A stretch of DNA of 64,000 nt, taken from NCBI RefSeq assembly GCF_029407905.1, contig NC_073624.1, forward strand, positions 109,058,001 to 109,122,000, read 5' to 3'. The stretch is from Bubalus kerabau. Its lineage: Eukaryota > Chordata > Mammalia > Artiodactyla > Bovidae. The notes beneath the pieces were generated by a model, which ran no database searches, had not been told where the DNA came from, and was given only the letters and a program-made list of their open reading frames with translations. The translations under genes were made by a program, and so were the position numbers. Positions 22,965 through 34,450 of the stretch are shown one piece after another (the first letter of the stretch is position 1; every line of letters begins with the position of its first letter).

Positions 22965-23614
22965 CTAGAAACTTCTTGGTATGTGATCGTTAGAGAATTT
23001 GAAGGATTCAGTCCCCGTCAATGCAAACTAAGTTAGGAGAAGTTCAAGAAATGGATTGAAAGAAAATACGGGAGTTGATAGGCACACTCATTGTCATGAC
23101 TACTCTTTGAAGAAGATAGTAAAGAATTTGAGTTTGTAAGAGATGTCCAGATAGAAGGAAGATTGCTTCAAAGCTTTCCTTGGTAATTAGTTACATGGTC
23201 TAATCACGGCTCCTTGAATCAAGAAGTTCTTAGTTCCATTTCTGATCCCTAATCATTTGAAACCAGTATCTATTATTCTTAGTTAATAAAAATGATTATG
23301 AAACACAGCTATGTTCATTTTTATCCTTTAATTCTTAGTATTGGCACAGTAGTACTTTGCACACTTATCTGATATATGTGTCATATCTTAATCAATATTG
23401 TGGGGCCTCCCATTTCTCTCTAATGCTTTTCCTGTGCTATCTTTGATTTCTTATATTGATTCTAAATTACAGTATCTGCCTTTATGAAACAGACATCACT
23501 TGAAATTTTTTGAATGGTAGTTTCAGTAGGTCTGGCAACTTTGAAACATGGCATAGCAGACTTACAACAGCTCAACACAATCATACTTTATGACAAGCCA
23601 TCTCACTACTCTAT
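22945..23614. other. unassigned DNA
   Basis: No repeat or gene recognised. Confidence 0.5.
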
Positions 23615-24000
23615 AATGTTCATTAAAAGACATGTGAAAGAAAGCTCATAGCAGTGTTATTTGTGGTAGCTCAAAACTGGAAATTATCCAAATGTCCATT
23701 AGTGATAGAACAGATAAACAAATTGATTTAGCAACACAATTTATTGTTCAACAGTATGAGTGAATTATCTATAATTATACAAGGCATTATAGATGAAGTG
23801 AATTGAAAGAAGCTGAACATGAAAGAGCATTTATAAATGATTCCATTAATATAAAATACAAGAGGAAAATACTGAATCTATGCAAATAGAAATTAGCATA
23901 GATTTCCCTTGATGGTACAGGAGTGCTGGTCAGAAGGGAAAATAAGAGGGGTTTCTGTGGTGCTGGCAATGGTGAGTGAAAGTTTTATTAAACTCTTCAT
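23615..24000 (+). repeat. old L1M-type LINE 3' fragment
   Basis: CTCATAGCAGTGTTATTTGTGG, CAAAACTGGAAATTATCCAAATGTCCATTAGTGATAGAACAGATAAACAAATTG and TGATTCCATTAATATAAAATACAAGAGG follow the order of the L1M/L1ME 3' region. No open frame. An ancient, pre-ruminant copy. Confidence 0.85.
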
Positions 24001-24002
24001 CT

Positions 24003-24194
24003 TGTTATAGACTGAATGGTGCCCCCTCTAAATTTATATATTGAGGCCCTATCATCCTTAGAGGTCTCAGAAGAAACCAAACCTACCAACACTTTGATCT
24101 TCTAACTTCTAGAACTGTAAGAAAATAAATTTAGGTTGTTTGAGCCACCCAGCCTATAGTATTATGTTATAATAGCCCTAGGAATCTAATATAC
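24003..24194 (+). mobile_element. MaLR (MST/MLT1-like) solo LTR, internally deleted
   Basis: Starts TGTTATAGACTGAATGGTGCCCC and ends with AACTTCTAGAACTGTAAGAAAATAAATTTAGGTTGTTTGAGCCACCCAGCCTATAGTATTATGTTATAATAGCCC, the hallmark MaLR 3' end. At ~190 bp it is well under the usual 350-450 bp. The middle (the 'gaggtggggcctttggg' segment) is mostly lost. This is a fossil non-autonomous ERVL-type LTR. Confidence 0.85.
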
Positions 24195-25023
24195 ATGTGT
24201 TATTCTTTATATTATACTGCGCTTTTAAAAAAACTTATTCTGACATGTTTATCACTTACTATGTATTAATAATATTCATCAGAGTCTAGGGTAATACTCT
24301 TTTGCTGTATTGATAAATCTATAGCAAACCATATAGCTATTCAGACTAAGTAGGGTAAATAAAAATTACAAATAGCCTCACTTCCATTTGTGTCAGATTT
24401 AGCTGATCAGCGAGTTTTGGCATCAAACAAACAAAAAAATCCTTCAGTTTTTAGAGCTCTGTGGATTTGGTAATGTGGATAAGTCATTATGGAACTGATC
24501 TACAATAATTTTAAAATAAATGTACGATAATGTCTGTTTCTAACTGCCGTTTTACACTGCAGTAACATCAGTTGCCTTCTAAAATAATCTTGGAAATTTC
24601 ACATTGTCATTTGAACTCCAGGACCTTTAAAATGTTTTGCAGCTTGAATTAGAGCACAGTAAATAGAAATACAGGGTCTTTGTGAGGACTTAGGATCTGC
24701 TGTGAACCTCATACAGCCAATATATTAAAAAGGCCAATAAAGTAAGGCTGAAAGAATAAAATAACTTATGAAGTACCGTGAAATATGCCCTTGGAAATTA
24801 TACTCCTACGAGTCCAACTTCAATTCCTAGTAAAACTATGACATTAACATAAAATCATATTGGGAGTACTAAATAAGTTTTAAAATATCATGAGTAAAAT
24901 TTGATAGTCTTTCATAAAATTATAAAATGGAGCTGATAGAAAAATAAGACTTTTACATTTTTTCAGCAAGTCATTTGATGATGTCTCAGGGCATGTCCTG
25001 ATCTTATTTCAGGCTAAAGGAGG
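24195..25023. other. unassigned DNA
   Basis: No repeat family or coding sequence recognised. Confidence 0.5.
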
Positions 25024-25036
25024 CATATGCCATCCT

Positions 25037-25163
25037 GCTACTGCTGCTAAGTCACATCAGTCGTGTCCGACTCTGTGTGACCCCATAGACGGCACCCAAC
25101 AGGCTCCTCTGTCCCTGGGATTCTCCAGGCAAGAATACTAGAGTGGGCTGCCATTTCCTTCTC
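25037..25163 (-). mobile_element. Bov-A monomer SINE with 13-bp TSD
   Basis: Antisense (GCT)n-AAGTCACATCAGTCGTGTCC to GCCATTTCCTTCTC, a single unit. The perfect TSD CATATGCCATCCT lies at 25024-25036 and 25164-25176. Confidence 0.97.
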
Positions 25164-25176
25164 CATATGCCATCCT

Positions 25177-25899
25177 AAGCACCAATAATTAATAAACCTT
25201 CTGCTAGTTTTATTTTCATCTTACATGGTCAAATCCATGTGATATTGAAAACATTTTTAACTTTTTATTTACTGGACTGTATGGTTTCTGTATAAATAAA
25301 AAATGTCCACAAATAACATCACCATTTTTAACAAGATACCAAATGCCTGTGTGTCCGGCTCACAAACTGTGTACTTTGCATTTCATCTGGGAAGTGAGAC
25401 CGTGTTGAAAATATCTGTGAAGACTATTCTAAAATAGATGTGTTCAACATGGGAGGAGAATACTAGAAATCTAAGTTAAAGAAAATTTCAAGGGAGCAAA
25501 TGACCTTTTGAGGAAGAGAGATGATATTGTGAAGTTTTATCTGATTTTTGTGACATTTTATTGTGAAGTTTATCTGCCCTCTTCAGTTCATGCTTGAGAT
25601 CACCATTCTTTGTAACAGGCATCTTTGAATGGCAAAATCAGAGTATATGTTTACAGCAACAAATTTTGGGCTCATATTTTAAAAGTTGAGCTCCAGATGT
25701 AATATAAAAAACATTAGGAGAATACATGATTAGGTAGAATCAAATAGCATACTCCTCCTGTATGTTTTCTTTGGAAAAGGGAAGACTTGACAGGGGTGGC
25801 CCTCCATTCCATATAGATTGCTAAAAGCTGAGAACGCTGTGAAGGCAGAGAACGTTTTCCATCTTGCACTGGTGATAGAATAAACTGCACATCTACAGT
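25177..25899. other. unassigned DNA
   Basis: No recognised repeat. Minus frames at 25714-26031 overlap the adjacent MIR and are not genes. Confidence 0.5.
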
Positions 25900-26070
25900 T
25901 GGTACATTCCCTGTTATGTGTACTATGTACTGTGCATTGTGCCGAGAATTTACATAGAGTATCTTTATAAAATGTGGACATTTAGAATAATTAAGCCTCT
26001 TGCCCAGGTTTCCCAAGACAGTCACTGACAAATCTGGAATTTGAGCCTGGCTTTACCATTTTTAAAACTC
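25900..26070 (-). repeat. MIR SINE relic
   Basis: TACTATGTACTGTGCATTGTGCCGAGAATTTACAT and CTTGCCCAGGTTTCCCAAGACAGTCACTGACAAATCTGGAATTTGAGCCTGG match the antisense MIR order (tactatgtgccaggcactgt, then cttgcccaaggtcacacagctag...gggattcgaaccc). Confidence 0.75.
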
Positions 26071-26887
26071 ATGGTGAGAATATATATAAGGGGTGGCGGG
26101 TTCATATTTTTAAATAAAAAGCAGCTTATGGTACTCTGGAAAAGACAACTATAGAGTCAATTCTAACAAAGTGAACAAGAAAGAAAATTCAAGTTGAGAA
26201 AACTCAACGTCAGGTACATTTGATCTCTAACAGAAACAGTAGAACTGTAAGAGTACATTGAATTTGAAATCTAAAGATAATTGAGATATTCTTGAAGGTA
26301 AGGATTGCATCCTGTTTTTTTCTATTTTTTCTGATACTCTGGATATTTCACGTTCTTGTGGAATGAATCAACAGGTTATGAGTATTTCATTGGAATATCA
26401 GGCATATATTTATAAAAACCTCTGGAGATGCTAAATATTAGAGAATTTTAATGTTTTCCTTCCTTGGGATGAAATGCATTCTTGTTATTGTTAGAAATCA
26501 GAACATATCATTTCATGGTTTGATTCTCTGAGAAACTTCACAAACCCCCAAATATAAGCTTCACTTATTTCTATATAGGTATCGAACGTTTATCTTAGCC
26601 TACTCTGTTTGGTGCCTTTTCTTCTATGTTATACTTTTGCCATCTCATTTATATTCCTAGTATGTAGAAGCGTACTTTCTGTATAGTAAATATGAAAACT
26701 ATCCAGAATATGGCCTCTACTTTTTAAAGTATTCTCTTTCATATTTCCAGTTTACGGTATGGAAGAGGGGTGAGCATAAATCTCTACAGTACTTCTGATT
26801 TGAAATGCAAATATAACTATAAGAGGAGATGAATGAATTTGCTGAAGCCCTCACTTTTAGAAGGCTCTAGAAAAGAATGAAGTACAA
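26071..26887. other. unassigned DNA
   Basis: No recognised repeat or coding sequence. Confidence 0.5.
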
Positions 26888-26901
26888 AAGAAGATGGGAA
26901 A

Positions 26902-27045
26902 ATACTTTCTCTGTAGAAAATGGTAAAAAAGATATTTTCCCCAGGCTAGCCCAATAAGCCCATTTTCTTTACAGTTGTATATAAAGTGTTTTATATTAAA
27001 ATTGAATTAATGTATAAAAACACACCTTTATAAAAAAAAAAAAAG
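26902..27045 (+). mobile_element. unidentified short retroposed sequence with poly-A and 14-bp TSD
   Basis: A ~144-bp insert ending in an A tract is flanked by the perfect direct repeat AAGAAGATGGGAAA (26888-26901 and 27046-27059). This is the hallmark of L1-driven retroposition. An ATTAAA lies ~40 bp before the tail. The body (CCCCAGGCTAGCCCAATAAG, TTACAGTTGTATATAAAGTG) belongs to no repeat family I recognise. It may be the 3' end of a cellular mRNA. Confidence 0.75.
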
Positions 27046-27059
27046 AAGAAGATGGGAAA

Positions 27060-28270
27060 TTCTGATTGTGCAACCAAGAGAGGGAACTCCCAGTACAGCG
27101 ACAGAGAAGGTGGTGTTGGGAATTATAAAATCATAGCACACTGCCTACATTGCAAGTATTTTAGAAAGCTGAAATATCTAGCTCAAGGTTATTAATGGAT
27201 CATATGTTAGACTGCAAAACAAGTCTTAATAAATTTAAGAAGATTGAAATCATATCAGTCATCTTTTCCAACCTCATTGTTTCATGTTCTTGCAAATCTG
27301 TCCAACATTCAGCTCAATAGAAAATGAATGGAATCTCATATCTGCTTCTTCCATCTCTTGGAATATCACACATCATAGAGTCTCTAGAAAACTCCATTAT
27401 ACATTCTTAGAAAATGGAAGATAAAATAGAAAATGACATCTTAGTATTTTTGTGAAATTAGTTTTGATTTATAAAAAGTTTTTACAGGCCCCTAAGGAAC
27501 TCAGACATCACTTTGAGAACTACTTTTGTAGCAAATATTTTAAATAATTTTCTGGCACTTTTCTACTGCTTGTGGAGGAGGTTGTAGTCAAAAATGTTTT
27601 TTATCTATATCTGACTTGTTTTACTTAGTTCAATGCTTGTAACATTCTTTCTTTGCACTTGAATTTTAGTAACTTCACCAAGATATGCTTTGCTGTTTTG
27701 TGTTCTTTATCAGTTCATCACTGACTAAGCTCTGAACTTTTAAACAACAATTGAAGGCCCTCTTTCATGCAAAACAACTATTCCTTTATTTTTCAATGGT
27801 ATTCCTGTTCTGTTTGTACTTTTTTTCCCCCAGGAACACAATTGTATTTATGTCAGACATTCTGTATATGTCGTAGTTATTTAATAAAGAATTTTGTTGA
27901 TCTTTTAAATTTTCTATTGTAATATTTTCCTCAAGTCTGTCATCTATAAATTTGACTTTGCTGGTAGTACATTCTCTTTGCTTCTAGTGTGTACTCATTT
28001 TGATAATGAGGATGTCATAATATACAATTTGATGAGCACTGGTTTCTGTTCTCATTTTTGATCTTATTATCTTACTAATTTTTTGAAAAATATTTTATGG
28101 AATCAAAGGATGTATTATTTTCAGTAATTTTAAGAATGTAGGGTATTATACCTTTCTAAAATGTCATCTTTCCCTGGAACAACTTTCTTTTTTTTTTGGA
28201 AAAGTGGTCTGTAATTTACGATGGACTTCCTTTTTCCTCTTACCATATAGTAGTAAGTATCATGTTCAGT
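27060..28270. other. unassigned DNA, possibly ancient LINE-like
   Basis: CAGACATCACTTTGAGAACTAC (27507-27528) could be the end of a MER5-like hAT MITE. The T-rich part 27540-28270 may be decayed LINE sequence. No gene recognised. Confidence 0.4.
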
Positions 28271-28283
28271 CCTTATATTTATT

Positions 28284-28542
28284 TTTTTTGCTAAGTCGCT
28301 TCAGTCGTGTCCGACTCTGTGCGACCCCATAGACGGCAGCCCACCAGGCTCCCCGTCCCTGGGATTCTCCAGGCAAGAACACTGGAGTGGGTTGCCCTTT
28401 CCTTCTCCAATGCACGAAAGTGAAAGTGAAGTCACTCAGTCGTGTCTAACCTTCACGACCCCATGGATTGCAGCCTACCAGGCTCCTCTGTCCAAGGGAT
28501 TTCCCAGGCAAGCGTACTAGAGGGGGTTGCCACTGCCTTCTC
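28284..28542 (-). mobile_element. Bov-A2 dimeric SINE with 13-bp TSD
   Basis: Antisense GCTAAGTCGCTTCAGTCGTG, linker ATGCACGAAAGTGAAAGTGA, then the second monomer ending CACTGCCTTCTC. The TSD CCTTATATTTATT / CCTTATGTTTATT (12 of 13) lies at 28271-28283 and 28543-28555. Confidence 0.95.
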
Positions 28543-28591
28543 CCTTATGTTTATTACTCATATAGAAATAAGAAGGGTTTAAAACCAGTTT

Positions 28592-28836
28592 CTGCTGCTG
28601 CTGCTAAGTCGCTTCAGTCGTGTCCGACTCTGTGCGACCCCAAACACAGCAGCTCACCAGTCTTCCCCGTCCCTGGGATTCTCCAGGAAAGAACACTGGA
28701 GTGGGTTGCCATTTTCTTCTCCAATGTGTGAAAGTGAAAAGTGAAAGTGAAGTCGCTCAGACGTGTCCGACTCATAGCGACCCCAATGGGCTACAGCCTA
28801 CCAGGCTCCTCCATCCATGGAATTTTCTAGGCAAGA
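28592..28836 (-). mobile_element. Bov-A2 dimeric SINE
   Basis: (TGC)n-CTAAGTCGCTTCAGTCG at the left, AATGTGTGAAAGTGAAAAGTGAAAG linker, and the second monomer ending GGAATTTTCTAGGCAAGATT, slightly truncated. It lies in the same orientation as its neighbours. No TSD found. Confidence 0.93.
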
Positions 28837-28860
28837 TTTTACTGAAGTACTATTGAAGTA

Positions 28861-30146
28861 TTCAGTTCAGTTCAGTCACTCAGTCGTGTCCGACTCTTTG
28901 CGACCCCATGAATCGCAGCTCCCCAGGCCTCCCTGTCCATCACCAACTCCCGGAGTTCACTCAGACTCACGTCCATCGAGTCAGTGATGCCATCCAGCCA
29001 TCTCATCCTCTGTCGTCCCCTTCTCCTCCTGCCCCCGATCCCTCCCAGCATCAGAGTCTTTTCCAATGAGTCAACTCTTCACATGAGGTGGCCAAAGTAC
29101 TGGAGTTTCAGCTTTAGCATCAGTCCTTCCAAAGAAATCCCAGGGCTGATCTCCTTTAGAATGGACTGGTTGGATCTCCTTGCAGTCCAAGGGACTCTCA
29201 AGAGTCTTCTCCAACACCACAGTTCAAAAGCATCAATTCTTCAGTGCTCAGCCTTCTTCACAGTCCAACTCTCACATCCATACATGACCACAGAAAAAAC
29301 CATAGCCTTGACTAGACAGACCTTTGTTGGCAAAGTAATGTCTCTACTTTTGAATATGCTATCTAGGTTGGTCATAACTTTCCTTCCAAGGAGTAAGCTT
29401 CTTTTAATCTCATGGTTGCAGTTACCATCTGCAGTGATTTTGGAGCCCAAAAAAATAAAGTCTGACACTGTTTCCACTATTTCCCCATCTATTTCCCATG
29501 AAGTGATGGGACCGGATGCCATGATCTTTGTTTTCTGAATGTTGAGCTTTAAGCCAACTTTTTCACTCTCCACTTTCACCTTCATCAAGAGGCTTTTTAG
29601 TTCCTCTTCACTTTCTACCATAAGAGTGGTGTCATCTGCATATCTGAGGGTATTGATATTTCTCCTGGCAATCTTGATTCCAGCTTGTGCTTCTTCCAGT
29701 CCGGCGTTTCTCATGATGTACTCTGCATATAAGTTAAATAAGCAGAGTGACAATATACAGCCTTGATGTACTCCTTTTCCTATTTGGAACCAATCTGTTG
29801 TTCCATGTCCAGTTCTAACTGTTGCTTCCTGACCTGCATACAAATTTCTCAAGAGACCGATCAGGTGGTTTGGTATTCCCATCTCTTTCAGAATTTTCCA
29901 CAGTTTATTGTGATCCACACAGTCAAAGGCTTTGGCATAGTCAATAAAGCAGAAATAGATGTTTTTTCTGGAACTCTCTTGCTTTTTCCATGATCCAGTG
30001 GATGTTGGCAATTTGATCTCTGGTTCCTCTGTCTTTTCTAAAACCAGCTTGAACATCAGGAAGTTCACGGTTCACATATTGCTGAAGCCTGGCTTGGAGA
30101 ATTTTGAGCATTACTTTACTAGCATGTGAGATGAGTGCAATTACAC
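28861..30146 (-). mobile_element. BovB LINE, 5'-truncated (~1.29 kb)
   Basis: Antisense tail TTCAGTTCAGTTCAGTCACTC at the left, and RT-region sequence up to GAGATGAGTGCAATT at the right. It retains the RT palm and the whole C-terminal coding part. It is much less degraded than the 14214-16301 copy. Confidence 0.95.
29241..30068 (-). pseudogene. BovB reverse transcriptase core, open reading frame of 275 codons
   Basis: One open frame carries three RT catalytic motifs in order: motif A FIDYAKAFDCVDHNKLW (about residues 41-57), motif B GKGVHQGCILSLCLFNLYAE (about 97-116) and motif C RYADDTTLM (about 141-149). LLLGRKVMTNLDS and YGCESWTVKKAE follow. The family protein is ~1000 residues, and here the endonuclease and fingers are missing. 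The first ~35 codons are partly out of the family frame (TEEPEIKLPTSTGSW). It is a fragment and not expected to make active enzyme. Confidence 0.92.
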
Positions 30147-30149
30147 AGG

Positions 30150-30845
30150 TAAAATGCTATATATACATTTAATGTATACAACTCAATGAGTTTGTAGAGT
30201 AAGCACATGTGTGTGTGCTAGTCGCTCAGTCATGTCCGACTCTTTGCGACCCCATGGGGTGTAACCCACCAGGCTCTTCTGTCCATATGATTTTCCAGGC
30301 AAGAATACTGGAGTGGGTTGCCATTTCCTTCTCCAGGGGATCGTCCTGACCCAGGGATCAAACCTGCATCTCCTTCACTGTAGGCAGATGCTTTACCCTC
30401 TGAGCTTTACCAGGGAAGCCCAGGAGGATACAACCATAAAATCATCACCACCATCAAGGCCATAAACATACACATCACAGCCAAAATTTTCTCCTATTCC
30501 CTTTATCATCATCCTCTTTATTGTTTCTGTGTGGTAAGAACACTTAACATAAGATCTATGCTCTTAGAACACTCATTCTACATGTACAAAACAGCATTAT
30601 TAACTATTCATCTTGCACAACTGAGACTTGTACTCTGTGACCATCACCTCCCCAGAAACCCTCCCTACAGCCCTGGCAGCCATAATTCTATTCTCTGCTT
30701 CTGAAAGAAGCAGATTCTACATATAAGTAAGATTATGGCGTCTCTCTGTGTCTGATTCTTTCACTTAGCATAATACCCTCCAGGTCCATCCATGCTGTTA
30801 CAAGAGGCAGAATATCCTTCCTTCTAAATGTTGAATAATACTTCA
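30150..30845 (-). repeat. old L1MA/L1MB-type LINE 3' end, split by a SINE
   Basis: AATGTATACAACTCAATGAGTTTG lies left of the SINE. On the right are CTTAACATAAGATCTATGCTC, TTAACTATTCATCTTGCACAACTGAGAC, CCTGGCAGCCATAATTCTATTCTC and CACTTAGCATAATACCCTCCAGGTCCATCCATG. The order matches antisense L1M 3' UTR and the ORF2 end. Confidence 0.85.
30211..30421 (-). mobile_element. Bov-tA SINE inserted in the old L1
   Basis: Antisense tail GTCGCTCAGTCATGTCCGAC to the head TTTACCAGGGAAGCCC. The reverse complement holds a near B-box GGTTTGATCCC. It interrupts the L1M fragment at 30150-30845. Confidence 0.95.
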
Positions 30846-31519
30846 GTTTCTCCTATTCCTCCTCTTATTATCATTATTATCATTACATTAATATTTCATT
30901 GTATTGTGCATGTCAACATAAAAAAGTCTCCATACAATAAGTCCACAGCTACCATCTTCCTCAACAGTGGAAAACTTATTTACTCTAAGATTAGAAACAA
31001 GAGAAAGATACCCTGTCTGGCCACCTCTTGGTGTTCTCTGATCCACTGACTTGTATCAACAGATCACCAGGTAGGGGACTGACCACATGTTTCTTTCTGT
31101 TCTGTACCTTTTTACCTTCAGCCTGATTCTCATGAATAACCATTTGAAGAGGAGGAAAAATAGTTTACCAATAGCAGTTGCAATTCTCAGCTTTGCAGTG
31201 AATTTAGTTGTCTCTCATCTAACTTCTCTCCCATATATCCCTACTGCTTATATCTAAAGTTATCTCTTTATATTTTCAGAAATTAGTTTTATAAAAATTT
31301 CTAGACCTAGAAATCAAAATGAAGTATATATTTTTATATTGATAAGATTGAACACACTACATGTTTTTGTTTTTGCAAAAATTGTAAAACTATTGCATAT
31401 GTCTTAAGGATAAGAATTGTAGTTATAGACACTTAAAGTCTACAAATATTGCAATTATTGAAACATAGTGCTATCCTCTTGTATGTTTCCTAAGTTCATT
31501 GCCAATGAGAAAATTACCT
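30846..31519. other. unassigned DNA
   Basis: No repeat or gene recognised. A 73-codon plus frame (30828-31049) starts in L1 sequence. Confidence 0.5.
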
Positions 31520-31527
31520 ATCTATAA

Positions 31528-31754
31528 CAGGGGTTAGAAAAGTACAGCTAATGGGCCAATCTTAATCATGCCTTTTTTTTTTTTAATAGATAGGTTTATT
31601 GGTACACAGCAACACATTTATTCACATGTCATCTATGGCTGTTTTTACTTTTACAACAACACAAATTACTAATTGTAACAGACCCTATGGCTAGCAAAAC
31701 CTACACTATCTATTATTTGGCCTATAACAGGAAAAAAAAAATTGCTGAACCCTG
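31528..31754 (-). repeat. hAT-type MITE with 8-bp TSD
   Basis: Terminal CAGGGGTTAGAAAAGTAC and TTGCTGAACCCTG, with internal GTTTATTGGTACACAGCAAC, CATCTATGGCTG and CTATCTATTATTTGGCC, match the abundant mammalian hAT-Charlie MITE beginning CAGGGGTCAGCAAAC. It is flanked by ATCTATAA (31520-31527) and ATCTATGG (31755-31762), the expected 8-bp hAT duplication with two changes. The subfamily name is not certain. Confidence 0.82.
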
Positions 31755-31760
31755 ATCTAT

Positions 31761-32270
31761 GGAAGGAAATTATGACCAACCTAGATAGCATATTCAAAAG
31801 CAGAGAACAAAGGTCCGACTAATCAAGACTATGGTTTTTCCATGGTCATGTACCAATGTGAGAGTTGGACTGTGAAGAAAGCTGAGTGCAGAAGAATTGA
31901 TGCTTTTGAACTGTGGTGTTGGAGAAAACTCTTGAGAGTCCCTTGGACTGCAAGGAGATCCAACCAGCCCATCCTAAAGGAGATCAGTCCTGGGTGTTCA
32001 TTGGAAGTACTGATGCAAAAGCTGAAGCTCCAATACTTTGGCCACCTCATGCAAAATGTTGACTCATTGGAAACAACTCTGATGCCGGGAGGGATCAGGG
32101 GCAGGAGGAGAAGGGGACAACAGAGGATGAGATGGCTGGATGGCATCACTGACTCGATGGACGTGAGTCTGGGTGAACTCTGGGAGTTGGTGATGGACAG
32201 GGAGGCCTGGCGTGATGTGATTCATAGGGTCGCAAAGAGTTGGACACGACTGAGCAACTGAACTGAACTG
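31761..32270 (+). mobile_element. BovB LINE 3' end, 5'-truncated (~0.51 kb)
   Basis: From GGAAATTATGACCAACCTAG to GACACGACTGAGCAACTGAA. The frame 31842-32261 reads YQCESWTVKKAE, AFELWCWRKLLRVPW and ISPGCSLEVLMQKLKL, the BovB C-terminus. About 12 bp are missing near 31808 relative to other copies. It abuts the end of the hAT MITE. Confidence 0.93.
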
Positions 32271-32850
32271 TTCTATGAAAAGTGAAACTGAAAAGTGATT
32301 AAAATTTTACTCTCTTCTTGTGCTCTGTTGAGCTCTAAAAGTTTGTATATCTAAGAAAGAGGAGAGCTCATGATTTAAGGAAAACTTTTTATAAAGTAAA
32401 AACAAGTAGACCATTATAGGCAAAGATTCTAAGCATGCTGGGAAGAGATGCATGTATGTTGGCATTAAATTTGAAAAAATGTGCAAAAATAGAATATAAA
32501 TGAAAATGACTGAAATGTACAAATGTAACTAAGTTCAAAATGGAATCAGTGAGCTCTGAAACAAAATCACAAAATAATTTTGTATAAAAAAACAGAAATA
32601 GCTAAATAAAATGCACAAAACATCTCACATATAGGATGATGTTTCTAAGATTTTCCTTAAGTTGTCAATGTCTTCTTAACAAACAAAAGCAAATTTTATT
32701 TCAGATGGAAAATATTTCAGAATTTTCTGAGATAAATAATAGGATTGTTTACAACAAAAAAGGAATTCAATGGAAATGACAGAATAAACTTACTATTTAA
32801 GGAAACAGAATATTTCTGCTCTTTAGAGGCTAGATTTATAATTTATTCTT
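32271..32850. other. unassigned DNA
   Basis: AT-rich, with no repeat or gene recognised. Confidence 0.5.
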
Positions 32851-32861
32851 ATTTTGCATGT

Positions 32862-33491
32862 TCAGTTCAGTTCAGTTCAGTCGCTCATTCGTGTCCGATT
32901 CTTTGCGACCCCATGAATCGCAGCACGCCAGGCCTCCCTGTCTGTCACCAACTCCCGGAGTTCACCCAGACTCACGTCCATCGAGTCAGTGATGCCATCC
33001 AGCCATCTCATCCTCTGTCGTCCCCTTCTCCTGCTGCCCCCAATCCCTCCCAGCATCAGAGTCTTTTCCAGAGTCAATTCTTCACATGAGTTGGCCAAAA
33101 TACTGGAGTTTCAGCTTTAGCATCAGTCCTTCCAAAGAAATTCCAGGGCTGATCTCCTTTAGAATGGACTGGTTGGATCTCCTTGCAGTCCAAGGAATTC
33201 TCAAGAGTCTTCTCCAACACCACAGTTCAAAAGCATCAATTCTTCGGCACTCAGCCTTCTTCACAGTCCAACTCTCACATCCATACATGACCACAGGAAA
33301 AACCATAGCCTTGACTAGACGGACCTTTGTTGGCAAAGTAATGTCTCTACTTTTGAATATGCTATCTAGGTTGGTCATAACTTTTCTTCCAAGGAGTGTC
33401 TTTTAATTTCATGGCTGCAGTCCCATCTGCAGTGATTTTGGAGTCCAAAAAAATAGAGTCTGACACTGTTTCCACTGTTTCCCCATCTGAC
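32862..33491 (-). mobile_element. BovB LINE 3' end with 11-bp TSD
   Basis: (TTCAG)n head TTCAGTTCAGTTCAGTTCAG at the left and TGTTTCCCCATCTGAC at the right. The TSD ATTTTGCATGT lies at 32851-32861 and 33492-33502. The minus frames 32877-33098 and 33082-33378 encode the BovB C-terminus, broken near 33068-33100. Confidence 0.96.
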
Positions 33492-33502
33492 ATTTTGCAT
33501 GT

Positions 33503-34189
33503 AAAAAGCAGGAAAAAAATGAAGTAAAATTCACATATACTTTATTACTAGATAGCCATTCACTATATGCATAACTTATAAGAACAGCAAAATATATTTT
33601 AAAATTCCAATATTTGGGTATCAGACTGAAGTTTCTAATGAAAACAAAGGCAACTTCAACATTTTCAAGAACAATGTTGAGAACAAAAGGTGTTAAATGC
33701 TATTGGTGATCAAAACTCTGAAAAACTTGGACAGCAAATATATATATTTAGCACAATTGATAATGCCAATATCAAGTTTCAATTACAGAAAAAATATCCA
33801 ATTGAATATAAAAAAATAGTAACTATTTACCAGTGTGTTAGGAGACATCATTCTGTTGTATATTAAGAAATCCAACTCAAACTATTTTAAGCACACACAC
33901 ACAAAAGATTCACTGACATATAAATAAAATAACCCAAGATATTACTCAAAGTAATATGAAATACTGGAATTCTAGTGATGACATCAGAATTTAGATTATG
34001 TCTCTTCTCTGTGTTAGATTTATTTTGCCCCCTTAGGGAACCCTGGTACTACAGGCTTATATGGCCACCTTGTTCCACCGTATAAGAGAGCTCCTCCTTG
34101 TCAAGTTCCAGAAAAGATCCTTGCATTACTACAATTCCATCAAAACCCTAAAGTTTAAACAATTAAAATTCTCAGTGCTGGCTACAGCC
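33503..34189. other. unassigned DNA
   Basis: AT-rich with a short (AC)n near 33893-33903. No gene or repeat family recognised. Confidence 0.5.
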
Positions 34190-34450
34190 TAACAAATTTC
34201 ATTGTTTATGAGAATGGAAATTAGCAGAACCGTTGCAGAGAGTAATTTGTCAGTATCTGAGAGGGAGGAAGGATATTATGAGGAACATGAGTAAACTTTT
34301 TGAAGTCAAATAACATCTCTAAACTTATGAATCTCTGGCCAAAATATCCAATTTCTGGAATGTAATCTTAAGAAATAATCAGAATAGAAATATTTTATTC
34401 ATCAAAAGATTAATCAAAACCTTATTTATCATTAGATGAAAGAGTTTCAA
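34190..34450 (+). repeat. old L1M/HAL1-type LINE fragment
   Basis: GAGAATGGAAATTAGCAGAACCGTTGCAGAGAGTAATTTGTCAGTATCTGAG and CTTAAGAAATAATCAGAATAG match the order of the old L1 segment 'ggaaattggtacaacctttgcagagggcaatttggcaatatct ... cctaagaaataatcaga'. Confidence 0.7.

Noticed and set aside
28984..29538. 184-codon plus-strand frame, with similar frames at 14322, 33086, 45714 and 56206
   Set aside because: They are antisense shadows of the BovB coding region. The same translation recurs at every BovB copy.
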